From Ruminiclostridium sufflavum DSM 19573 (GTDB lineage: Bacteria; Bacillota; Clostridia; Acetivibrionales; DSM-1351), in the NCBI RefSeq assembly GCF_003208175.1, contig NZ_QKMR01000009.1:106769-170768 (forward strand): a stretch of DNA of 64,000 nt, given 5' to 3'. This document shows positions 20,201-27,700 of the stretch, one piece after another. A model generated the notes under the pieces. It searched no databases. It was not told where the DNA came from and saw only the letters and a list, made by a program, of their open reading frames with translations. Numbering within the stretch: position 1 is the stretch's first letter; each line of letters begins with the position of its first letter. Position numbers and translations under genes: made by a program.

Positions 20201-20349
20201 TTGATTTAATAATAGATTTCGGCACAATTAACGGAAATCCTGTAACGCATTTTGATTTTAACGGCTCAGTATTGAAAGCTTCAAAAGTAAAAGAGCTGGG
20301 TGAGAACTACATCAGGTTTATAAATGCGGCTATAATGCAGAAAAGGTAA
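8290..20349 (+). CDS. Lipopeptide NRPS: FAAL-T-(C-A-T)x3-partial C
   Basis: A 4019-residue assembly-line protein. Domains by nucleotide: fatty acyl-AMP ligase-like starter 8290-9960 (FSSGSTGIPKG, PLTHDMGLIGFH); T 10021-10230 (Ser608 in GGNSL); C1 10267-11580 (HHIISDG); A1 11590-13110; T 13150-13370 (Ser1657, GGQSL); C2 13420-14740 (HHIISDG); A2 14745-16310; T 16345-16560 (Ser2722, GGHSL); C3 16610-17920 (HHIVSDG); A3 17930-19490; T 19530-19740 (Ser3781, GGNSL); then about 190 residues resembling only the C-terminal half of a condensation domain. Ten-residue specificity codes read by eye: A1 DGFFLGVVFK (isoleucine-like), A2 and A3 both DVWHFSLIDK (serine-like). No epimerisation, methylation or thioesterase domain. 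ATG 8290 follows GGAGGG at 8280-8285. It is predicted to make acyl-Ile-Ser-Ser and pass it to the PKS-NRPS at 21.8 kb. Confidence 0.9.
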   Translation: MKSLADILKRASLTEKGITFINGEEDKSYLSYRSLYNKAHNYLFLLQNNGLKAGDELIIQLEDNESFICIFWACILGGIIPVPLTQGGNDEHRLKVIRVWQSLLSPYMVSTSDAYKRFKAHMQDSDEYSRELEKPDNRVVLLDEQVLGEESGEIYAAGLESTAFLQFSSGSTGIPKGVLLSHENLLTNIRAIVEGTKCTEEDSTFSWMPLTHDMGLIGFHLSPVYGCMDQYIMPAALFIRRPSLWMDKVAEYGASVLSSPNFGYKYLLDHIKGKEQRKWDLSCVKLIFNGAEPIDAHLCKEFSDKMSIYGLRNNTMFCVYGLAEASLGVAFPPVNEPIITHRINRKSLNIGEYIEYSQSEDSISFVDLGYPVRDCSVAVFNSNYEILEEGCLGYVLIKGKNVTKGYYNNEIATGELINNDGWLNTGDLGFVKNGRLVIAGRAKDIIFINGQNFYAHDIERIIYSLEGIELGTAAACGVYDGARNKEQVCIFIIFKKNVREFAAEAMKIKAVLNKQLGLDEICVIPVKKIPKTTSGKIQRFKLRESYMDGEFSKTVNELEEYIFQYDSQKIPEKPVNEIENRLAEIWTELLDLKAAGVNENFFELGGNSLKGALLLNRVYEEFNSEIAMADFFEACTIRELAALISVCEKREYSSIKPAGKREFYPLSSAQKRMYLLSQTEEAGTNYNMPYFMIIDGQLDVARVEAAFRGIADRHEILRTSFFIEEGKPVQKVEENIKFEVPCKTDKSKNIDKIAEEFIRPFNLNEAPLMRVELVSFSRDRHLLMFDMHHIISDGTTMGIIIKEFSELYAGNKPPRENINYKDYAVWEKDYLTSAYVLDQRKYWINRFSDEIPVLNLPTDYARPKQPWYKGERIRFALSAGMNSKINKLSEKYNATSYMVLLAAYNILLSRYSGQQDIIVGSPVLGRPRAELANTAGMFVNSLAMRNHPDGELTFTEFLEGVRKNSLDAFANQSYQYDNLLEELDITADSSRNPLFDTMFSLQNMELGEISIEGLGFTRHEYETGISKFDLTLLAEEKNGGLEFEMEYKTSLFNKKTIERMASHFINIISEITENPDIRLSEIRLISSEEQNQLLYAFNQSKTCFPKDKTLSELFERQVCENAGRTALVFGSESITYDELNVRANKLARTLRKKGLKANCIAALLVNRSIDMIVTILAVLKTGSCYLPVDTANPKDRVLGMMEDSGADMLIVHRELGESAEGTKTEVYVLEELLEQSEEENGENTDWKAASDSPAYIMYTSGSSGKPKGNITTHYNISRVVKNTNYIDITNGDTLLQLSNYAFDGSTFDIFGALLNGARLVLVDKDTLLDMNGLADLIENNKVTMFFITTALFNTLVDTKPDSLQGVKKILFGGERVSVRHVQKALGALGPGKLMHVYGPTESTVFATCYNIDRIDDRAVSVPVGRPVTNTRLFVVDKYNRLQPVGVPGELCISGDGLAKGYLNRPGLTAEKFVSNPFCQCSEEQALCEDNRMYRTGDLVKWLPDGNIEFLDRIDSQVKLRGFRIELSEIERTISDIEGVKKVFAAITENETGSRSLCAYIVFEGEFSCDGIKEQLSEKLPDFMVPDYFILMDSLPVNANGKVDRRKLPGIEKAAASSAEYIPPENNTQERLQAIWTEVLGTGNTGIDSRFSDIGGQSLKAAVIISRIYKEFNRDVPLKVFFKAQTIRNLADIIDNAEEKKFYALAKAGIKDWYPLTAAQKGLFVQEQFEGIGISYNMPVILSAEGELDTDRAVKCFLETVQRHEALRTCFETVDGIPVQKISEKPDLKVIMLEGAEDDTDAIIRDFVRPFDLGIPPMMRVQLVRFTPVKYLLMIDMHHIISDGISVMTVLQDFGSLYNGEVLEPVQLHYKDFAEWQKKFLLSEKARKQEKYWENVLGGELPLLNMPYDYTRADTRTFDGDSLRFTVDRRAVSALKRIASQESITLNSLLMSVYAVMLNKYTAQREIMIGSLVSGRNHPDIESMVGMFNNFLPVKLLVSPEISFVDFAVKNTGTIFTAYENQDYPYNLMVERFGAGTEKSRNPFFDTMLIYHNQFEDVLRLQLNGLKIHRHELKTSTSKLDLKLDIYNTGEGGFDCFIEYNTNLFKNDTVNRMSKHFTNILNTVIANPGISLKEIDMVTQEEKHQILRVFNDTRAEYPKDKTINSLFRQQAAKTPEAAAVSYGSGSLSYSELDESSDILAAALRKRGACAEKIIGVMIERSLEMSTALMAVLKSGAAYLPISPDYPSDRIRFMLEDSEAVLLITQDRFLNKIAGQDIISEDKIVNLNAAGLLDSGNNETGACDFRLALEEVNNSRNPAYVIYTSGSTGIPKGVVIEHYSLVNRLNWMQKRYPVGKGDVILQKTPYTFDVSVWEQFWWALNGAAVHFLEPGEEKDPEAIVRAIEENKITVLHFVPSMLNIFLEYAEGKGNTESLKSLRQVFASGEALSARQVNRFNRLLLRKNGTRLHNLYGPTEAAIDVSYFDCSSERKYEEIPIGKPIDNINLYILDESNRLCPAGVPGELCIAGDGLARGYLNRAGLEAEKFVQSPFCAETGYQRMYRSGDAAKWRADGNIQYLGRLDFQVKIRGNRIEPGEIEAELLKHKSIKAAVVAANDNADGSKYLCAYYVSDKELPVKRLRSYLAGNLAEYMIPSYFVRLDKIPLSANGKADRKALPKPEGTINTGTEYCAPETDAEIRLAAIWREILNIEKAGIDDNFFDLGGHSLKATEMVSRIYKEFGVTVKLRDIFSLATIRSIAENIGRKGHKEFQQIKAVSKRDYYKLSSSQKRIYLLSKIEDGGTAYNLPGALMLEGEFQPDRFRASFGELINRHETLRTSFHMIDGQPVQAVHDNIEFDIDLLEAGQAEMPELLREFVKPFDLSRAPLIRARLVRISRDKHILMYDMHHIVSDGFSSVILVRDFAALYTGKKPEELKITYKDYSEWQESLFEKGGLYKQEEYWLNTFKGDIPVLNMPADYIRPAIQRFSGRKISMEIPKDTASKVRKLEKSTGITLYMIMLAAYNILLAGYTGQEDIIVGCPVAGRQHADLENIIGMFVNTVAIRNKPEAGKRIRDFLGEVKERSIEAFENQQYPFEELVNKLKLNKDLSRNPLFDTMFVLQNIGIPDMDIEGLKFSACNIENKVSKFDLTVEAIESGNTIRLNLEYSTSLFKEETIIRLAGHYINILEAMYSDSEKCIGEINMISEEEKNQILKVFNDTKAEYPKKETINSLFRQQAAKTPDKKAVTFGGLCLTYRELDERSDMLALTLRKRGAGAEKVAAVMIERSLEMSVALMAVLKAGAAYLPISPDYPADRIRFMLEDSGSVLLITQERFLDKIKEQKIISEDRLVNLNSAAAYSGSDNDDRLKELEAVNNAGNPAYIIYTSGSTGKPKGVVIEHYSLINRLNWMQKMYPVHEGDVILQKTPYTFDVSVWEQFWWALNGAAVHFLEPGGEKDPEAIVRAIEENKITTMHFVPSMLNMFLEYADGGTAIKRLKSLKQVFASGEALTAQQVEKFNRIFLRENGTRLHNLYGPTEAAIDVSYFDCSIDKEYEAIPIGKPIDNINLYIVDKNKRLCPVGVPGELCIAGDGLARGYLNREELTAEKFVKNPFYSDTGYRLMYKSGDLARWMPDGNIHYLGRIDFQVKIRGNRIELGEIEAELLKHEGIKDAAVAAVDCADGSKCLCAYYTAEEELAVNGLRAFLAENLTEYMLPSYFIRLDKIPLSSNGKADRKALPKPEGLKINTGTEYKAAQTETEKKLEALWKEILNINTVGVNDNFFDLGGNSLLLVRMHSKLEEKYKDSVKITDLFTNTCISRLARFIDSVENPEEKAAPVKTILPEDYFKTDALAEAAGSSFGYQFRKDMYERIKGLDGCEGFEPGHILTALLAHLLHQITKQSVININIGHGDEVYPVRIDTSGANQLCELAKRARDSMRSDAVKIIDAAGINIDREKNEILILVNIYNNLNSGSYKNIFDLIIDFGTINGNPVTHFDFNGSVLKASKVKELGENYIRFINAAIMQKR
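19770..20346 (+). other. C-terminal half-condensation-like region of the NRPS
   Basis: Residues about 3828-4019. A stretch ILTALLAHLLHQITKQSV resembles the second-lobe helix of condensation domains (LLAAYNILLSRYTGQ in the full copies), and FDLIIDF and the final KELGENYIRFINAA match the end of such domains. The first lobe with HHxxxDG is absent. It may be a docking or linker remnant ahead of the KS protein. Confidence 0.5.
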
Positions 20350-20416
20350 ACTGGCTTAAAAAGTATAAATATAAAAATAAGGATGAGAAGGTTATATAAG
20401 TGCCTCGGGAGGAAAA

Positions 20417-21715
20417 GTGGAGAAAAATAAAGCTTTAAAATTGAATTTTATTTTGCTGGCATGGGGGAGGCTGGTTTCCTCCCTTGGGTCAAGTATATTT
20501 AGTTTTGCAATGAGCCTGTATGTCTTGGACAGTACGGGCAGTGCGGCAACTTTTTCTTTTATCGTGGGATTGACCGTAATCCCAAGAATAGTGGTCAATT
20601 TAATTGCCGGGGCTTTTGTAGACAGGCATAACAAGAAAAAGATCATGGTTTTTACCGATATCATAAGCGGTTTGTCAATATTTGCTTTTTTTGCGGCTTT
20701 CAGGCTGCATCCCAATAATATAATGCTTTTCGCCGCATATGTTTTAATGCTGGGTACGATACAGTCAGTATTTGCTTTAGCCTGTAATGCATCCATACCA
20801 AGCATTGTTGAGAGAGAGACAGTACCTAAGCTTAATTCTGCCCTGCAATCTGTCGGAGCTGTCATTGATATAGCGGGGCCTGTTCTGGGAGCTGTTTTAT
20901 ATAAAGCTATAGGTATAAGCAGCATAATGATTATAAACGGAATACTGTTTACTTGCGCAGGTATCTCAGAGATATTTATAAAATTCTTTAATGCGGAAAA
21001 GGAAAAGACCGTTGAAAAAAGAAGCTATATGAGCGATATAGTAATGACATACAAATACCTGTTCGAAAACCGTACAATAGCCTTCTTTTTAATATTTGCC
21101 GCTGCTGCGGATTTTGTACTGCTGCCCTTTCTTCAGATGATTCTGCCGTTTATCAATTATAACATATTAAAGGTTTCGGGCATACAGCTTTCATTTATTC
21201 AGGCTTCCTGCGCTATAGGAACCATTATCGGCGCGATGGTTGTCTCGGCATTTAAAGATACAAGCGTATTTCTAAAAAGATTTTTTATACTGTTTTCTAT
21301 TCAGGCTGTTCTGCTGGCTGCATGTATATTCCCGGAGGCCTCTGTTTTCGGGAACGGTTCAAAATGGATTGTCACTGTGGTTTTTGGGATTATCCTGCTG
21401 GTATTCGGAGCTGCTAATGCAATTCAGAATATTCCTATGATTACTTTTTTTCAGCTGCAGGTGCCCGGAGAAATGAGAGCCAGAATTTACGGTATGTTTA
21501 TGTCGGCCCTGTATATAACGGCACCGCCCGGTATGTGGCTGTACGGGTTTTTGATGGATAAATTCGAGTGGTATTATATTACAGCCGTATCCGGAATAGT
21601 TCTGCTGGTATTTGGTATAACGGCAGCAGGAAATAAAATTTATAAAGATTTTTTAAAATCCGATATCTTTCAAAAAGACGGAGCTCAGGCCTTGAGCCGG
21701 TCTGAGGCTGTATAG
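20417..21715 (+). CDS. MFS transporter, probable lipopeptide exporter
   Basis: 432 residues with about 12 membrane segments and the MFS loop DRHNKKKIM after the second segment. It resembles the MFS_3/EntS-like exporters often found in NRPS clusters. It starts at GTG 20417 with GGAGG at 20408-20412. It lies between the two megasynthase genes on the same strand with gaps of 67 and 44 bases, so it is almost surely co-transcribed. The inferred role is export of the product and self-protection. Confidence 0.85.
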   Translation: MEKNKALKLNFILLAWGRLVSSLGSSIFSFAMSLYVLDSTGSAATFSFIVGLTVIPRIVVNLIAGAFVDRHNKKKIMVFTDIISGLSIFAFFAAFRLHPNNIMLFAAYVLMLGTIQSVFALACNASIPSIVERETVPKLNSALQSVGAVIDIAGPVLGAVLYKAIGISSIMIINGILFTCAGISEIFIKFFNAEKEKTVEKRSYMSDIVMTYKYLFENRTIAFFLIFAAAADFVLLPFLQMILPFINYNILKVSGIQLSFIQASCAIGTIIGAMVVSAFKDTSVFLKRFFILFSIQAVLLAACIFPEASVFGNGSKWIVTVVFGIILLVFGAANAIQNIPMITFFQLQVPGEMRARIYGMFMSALYITAPPGMWLYGFLMDKFEWYYITAVSGIVLLVFGITAAGNKIYKDFLKSDIFQKDGAQALSRSEAV

Positions 21716-21759
21716 GCGATACTGTTAGAAAAATTACGGCAGAAGCAGGAGGAAGTTAC

Positions 21760-24700
21760 ATGGATTTAAGCTCATTAATATTTGAACAGTCGGCTGAGAA
21801 CGACAATGAAGGTGAATACGGGATAACAGAAGAAACCACAAGGGATATTGCTGTTATTGGAATAGCGGGGAAGGTTCCGATGGCCGAGAACATTGATGCC
21901 TTTTGGGACAACCTTGTAAAGGGGAAAGACTGTATTACTGATTTCCCCGGCTCAAGACGGAAGGATGCCGATATATTCGCACAATTGGTGGGAATAAAGC
22001 AGCAAGGCCGGGGATACAATAATGGCTCATATTTTAAAGAGATAGATAAATTTGACTGCGGTTTTTTCAAAATATCTCCTAAAGAGGCAAGCCTTATGAG
22101 CCCCGACCAGAAAATATTCCTTGAGACCGTATGGCAGGCTGTTGAAGATGCAGGCTATGGCAATGACAGGCTCAGAGGCAGTAATACCGGAATATATTTC
22201 GGTTACAGTGCCGATGCTCTGTTTGATTATAAGAGGCTTATTGAGAGGGTTGATCCTGAATTGCTGATAGACGCGCTTCCCGGAAATCTTTCCTCGGTGA
22301 TACCTGCCAGAATATCTTATCTGCTTGACTTGAAAGGACCCTCCCTTTGTGTTGATACTGCATGCTCCTCATCACTTGTTGCAATCCACCTTGCGTGTAA
22401 GGCCTTAAGAAATATGGAGTGTGAGGCTGCCATAGCCGGAAGCGTAAAAATAAATATACTTCCTGTTAAGAGCAGCAAGAGATTGGGGATAGAATCCTCC
22501 GACGGAAGAGCAAGAACCTTTGATGAGAGTTCTGATGGAACAGGTATGGGCGAAGGCGTTGCAGCAGTACTTTTAAAGCCTCTCAGCAGGGCACTCAGGG
22601 ACGGAGATAATATTTATGCCGTCATAAAGGGAACAGCCGCAAATCAGGACGGCAACTCCATAGGTATAACGGCACCGAATGCAGAAGCACAGAGGGATGT
22701 TATTATTTCCGCACTTCAGGATGCCGGGGTTTCTTGTGAAACAATATCTTATATAGAAGCACACGGCACAGGCACTCAGCTGGGTGATCCTATTGAAATA
22801 GAAGGTATTACGAGGGCCTATAAAAAATTTACGGACAAGAAGCAATTTTGTGCCATTGGGTCTGTTAAAACAAATATCGGGCATTTGGATTGTGCGTCGG
22901 GCATCATTGGATTTATTAAAGCCGTATTATGTCTAAGGAACAAAAAATTACCGGCAAGTCTGCATTTTAACAGGCCTAACAAGAAGATAAGCTTTGGGGC
23001 TTCTCCCGTTTATGTTAATTCTTTTTTGTCCGATTGGAACAGTGACTTTCCAAGAAGGTGCGGTGTCAGTGCCTTCGGATTAAGCGGGACAAACTGTCAT
23101 GTCATTCTTGAGGAAGCTCCTAAGCAGATTTTTCCCGAAGAAACGGAAGAAATGAAAGCTAACCTGCTGGCTTTATCGGCAAAAACCGAAAATTCCTTGA
23201 AACAGTTAGTTATTAAGTATAATGAGCTGATTGATGAGGGTACTAAGGTTAAGGCAAGTGATTTATGCTTTAGTGCAAACACCGGAAGATGGCATTACGG
23301 CATAAGAATAGGAATAGTGTTTGAAGCTGTGAATGAATTGTCGGCAGCTTTAAAGCAGCTGAGGCTAGAGGGAATAAGGTCATATCCGGACAAGGGGATA
23401 TTCTTTTCAGAGGATATGCAGGTCAGAAAACAGGAAGAACCGGCATTTGCCGAAGCAGCTGCGGCAGGGGAAGCCTTGAATTACAATAAAGCCTGTTCAG
23501 GCAGGGAGGCTTTGCTTGATTTATGCATAAGGTATGCGGAGGGTCAGAATATTGATTTTGGCACAATATATAAAAATAATGCTTACAGAAGAGTAAGACT
23601 TCCCGAATATCCTTTTGAGAGGAAGAGATGCTGGCTTAACATACCTGAAGAAATCAGCATTGCTAGAGATAAAACAATTCAAGCGGTAAAGAGTGAGAAA
23701 GCAGTCGAATACAGGCTAAGAGGACGTGAAGACGGAGCATATACGGATGCTGAGCGTATGCTGGGCAAGCTATGGTGTACCGCTCTGGGGTATGATGAAA
23801 TAAATATAAATGACGATTTCTACGAATTAGGCGGAGATTCAATAATTGCAATTCAAATTGCAAATGAATATAAAAAGCAAACAGGCGTAAAAATCGATGC
23901 GGGTGATATCATGGAGTACAGCAGTCTTTCGCTGCTTTCATCGTATCTGGAGGACATGGATGCAGTTAAAAAGGCTGATGTGCGGAATATTATGCCGGCA
24001 GGTGACAGAGAATACTACCCTTTGTCATCGGCACAAAAAAGAATGTACATAATAAACCGGTTTGATGGAATAGGGGTAAGCTATAACATGCCGGTGGCTA
24101 TTTCAATTGAAGGCTGTCTGGATGTCGGCAGACTTAAAAATGCGGTAAAAGAGATTGTAAAAAATCATGATGCATTCAGGATGTCCTTCCATATCAATGA
24201 AAATGTGCCTGTTATGAAGGTACATAAAGAGGTGGAGCTTGAGCTTGACGAAATAGAATGCAGTGCTCCGGAAAAGCTGCCTGCACTTATAAAGTCCTTT
24301 GTTGAACCCTTTGACATGGAGAAGGCACCTCTTTTCAGGGCAAAAGTCATAAAAATAAGCGACAGCAAGCATGTCCTGTTTATTGATATGCACCATATTA
24401 TCACAGATGGAATGTCCTCTGTCATATTTGACAGGGAGCTGGTTAAGGCGTATCTGGGTGAAGAGCTTAAGAAGCCTGAGATTCAATATGCCGACTATGC
24501 CGTATGGCAGAATGAACAGTTAAAATCTGAGAAAATGAAAAGGCAGGAGGAATACTGGCTCGGGAAATTTGAAGGCGAGAAGCCTGTGCTTGAATTGCCC
24601 ATTGATTTTCAAAGACCCTCCATACAGAGCTTTGAAGGAGACAGGGTAATATTTGAGGCTGACTGCGAGCTGACTGAAAGAATATTGAGGCTTTCGGAAA

Positions 24701-27700
24701 AAACGGGAACGACCTTGTATATGGTTCTTATGAGTGTTTATAAGATACTTCTGTCAAAATATACGGGACAGGAGGATATCATTGTGGCTTCTCCGGTTAC
24801 CGACAGAAAAGCAGAGGAGCTGCAGAATGTTATAGGCATGTTTGTAAATACGGTGGTAATAAGGAGCTGTCCCTGCTCGGACAAACCCTTCATACAGTAT
24901 CTGCATGAGGTAAAGCAGATTGTACTTGAGGCATTTGCAAACAGTGATTATCCCTTTGAGGACATTATAAACAGGATTAACTTAAAGAGGGATATGAGCA
25001 GAACTCCTCTTTTTGATACTATGCTGACACTTCAGAATACCGAAAAACCGGAGCTTGAGTCCGGCGGCCTGAAATTCGGACAAATAGAATTCGAAAACAG
25101 CATTTCCAAATTTGATTTAAATCTCAATATTTTTTTGCAGGACAACGGAGACAGCCAGTCAGGCAGAAAGCTTAAATTTGATATGGAATACTGCACAAGT
25201 CTGTTCGGGAGGGAAACCATTGAGAGGCTTGTCAAGCACTTTATTAATATTTTTGATGAGGTAACGAAAAACCCTGAAATTAAAATAAAGAATATAAGAA
25301 TGTTATCGGCAGACGAGTATCAGGCGGCTGTTTACGGCTTTAATAATACCCGGTCGGAATACCCGCGGGACAAGGCTGTCCACAGCTTATTCGAAGAAAA
25401 TGCACGTAAATACCCGGACAACATTGCAGTGGAAACGGGCGGCCGGAAAATAACCTATGCCGGACTGAGCAGAAAATCCGGCTGTCTTGCCGCAATACTC
25501 AGGGAAAAAGGAGCAGGGAGAGGTTCTGTTGTTGCAATAAATGCGCACAGGTCCTCTGAGCTGATGATTGGTATACTGGCAGTTCTGAAAGCAGGAGCGG
25601 CTTATCTTCCTATAGACCCTGTAAATCCTGACGGCAGAATAAGCTATATGATTGCCGACAGCGGGGTAAAAATTGTCTTAACGCTGTCAGACTATTGCGA
25701 AAGGCTGGAAAAGCTTCAAACGGGAGCAGAAATAATTAATTTGCAGGAAGAGGAGCTTTACACGGGTGAATACATTGAGCAGGAGGCAAGCGTTGAAGCC
25801 TCTGATGCGGCATATGTTATTTACACCTCGGGATCTACCGGGAAACCAAAGGGAGTGGTAGTGGAGCACCACTCTCTCATGAATTTTCTGTTCTGCATAA
25901 ATAATACCTTTGACAGGAGCATAGGTGAAAAGGATAAGGCCTTCAGCCTTACCAGTATTTCCTTTGACGTAAGCGTATGCGAAATGTTTCTTCCGCTTGC
26001 CTTCGGAGCATCATTGGTATTTTTCGGGGAGAGGATGATTTCAGACATAGGAAGCCTGTGCGATACAATCGCTGAAAAGGGTATAACCTTTGCTTATATT
26101 CCGCCCACCATACTGTGGGAGGTTTCGCAGCAGCTTATGAAAAGCAGGGACAGGATAAAACTTGATAAAATGCTTGTGGGTGTAGAAGGAATAAAAGACT
26201 ATGTATTGGAGGAGTTTCTAAAGCTTAATCCGGAAATGAGTATTATAAATGGCTACGGCCCGACTGAGGACACTGTCTGTGCAACCTTCTACAGGTATAA
26301 AGCTCATGAGCCGGAGGGTAAAAATGTTCCGATAGGAAAGCCCCTTGCCAATACTGAAATTTATATTCTGGATAGGGACAATAACCCGGTGCCTGTTGGA
26401 GTTACAGGTGAGCTGTGCATTTCGGGAGACGGTCTTGCAAGAGGCTATTTAAACAGACCTGAGCTTACAGAAGAAAAATTTGTTATAAATCCGTTTTACC
26501 TGTCAGGCTGCTTTCCTGAAGCAGGAATAAAGCCGGACGACGGCACCGGACAGTCTTTTGATGCTCAAGCAGGTGCAGGTCAAGGCTCAGAGCTTTATCA
26601 AAGGATGTATAAAACAGGAGATCTAGCAAGGCGTCTTTCAGACGGTACTATAGAATTTTTGGGAAGAAAGGATCATCAGATAAAGATAAGGGGCTACAGG
26701 GTTGAGCTTGGGGAAATAGAAAGCTGCCTTCTCAGGCATGAGTCGGTTAGGGAGGCAGTTGTAGCTGTAAGGCAGGAGAATAACGGTTTAAAGAGCCTTA
26801 TTGCCTATATTGTATCTGAGGGCAGCATTTCTGCAAATGAGCTTAAAAGCTATTTGGGAAAAGAGCTTCCTGATTATATGGTGCCTTCATTTTTTGTCAT
26901 GCTGGACAGTATTCCTGTGACAGCTAACGGTAAAGTAGACAGAAATGCTTTACCTGAGCCTGACAGAAGCATTGTGGCAAGCGGTGAATATGAGGCACCG
27001 GGTAACCTTACCGAGGAAAGGCTGGCAGGTATATGGCAGAGTATTCTGGGTATAGACAGAATTGGAGTAAATGATTATTTCTTTGATCTGGGAGGAGATT
27101 CCATAAAGGCTATACAGGTTGTATCCTCAGTTAACAAAGAGTTCAATGCGGAGCTGCCTGCAGGCAGAATGTACAGCAATCCTACGGTAAGAGAAATAGC
27201 AGGGTATATTGAAGAATACAGAAAAGGTGCTTATACCTCGGCACAAACAGAGGCTGTTGAACAAGGAGAACAAAACTATTATGACGTGAAGGAAAGCCTT
27301 GTTTTAAGCAAAGCAGTTGAGTGGCCGAAATCAATGGAATTAAAGGTTGCAATACAGAAGGATATTACGGCATATCTTCACAGGAGCCTGCCGCTTTGTG
27401 CTATATTGCCTCATGATAAGTATTTGCCATGGTATTACAGCAGCTTTATTCAGATTTTTTCATTTATTGACAGGGAAGGAAAGCTGTTCGTTGACTATAT
27501 GGAACCATGCAGCTGCTATAATGAAATACTGCATTTGGTTAACATAGCTTTTCATTTGCTTAACGGTAAAGAAAAAATTATTGACTTCATTATTGAAAAG
27601 ATTAGTCTGGGATATTGTCTTATGATGTTTGTGGATGAATACTATCTTCCCGATAAATGGGCCTATAAGAAAAAACACTTTATTCATCCGTCTCTCATTT

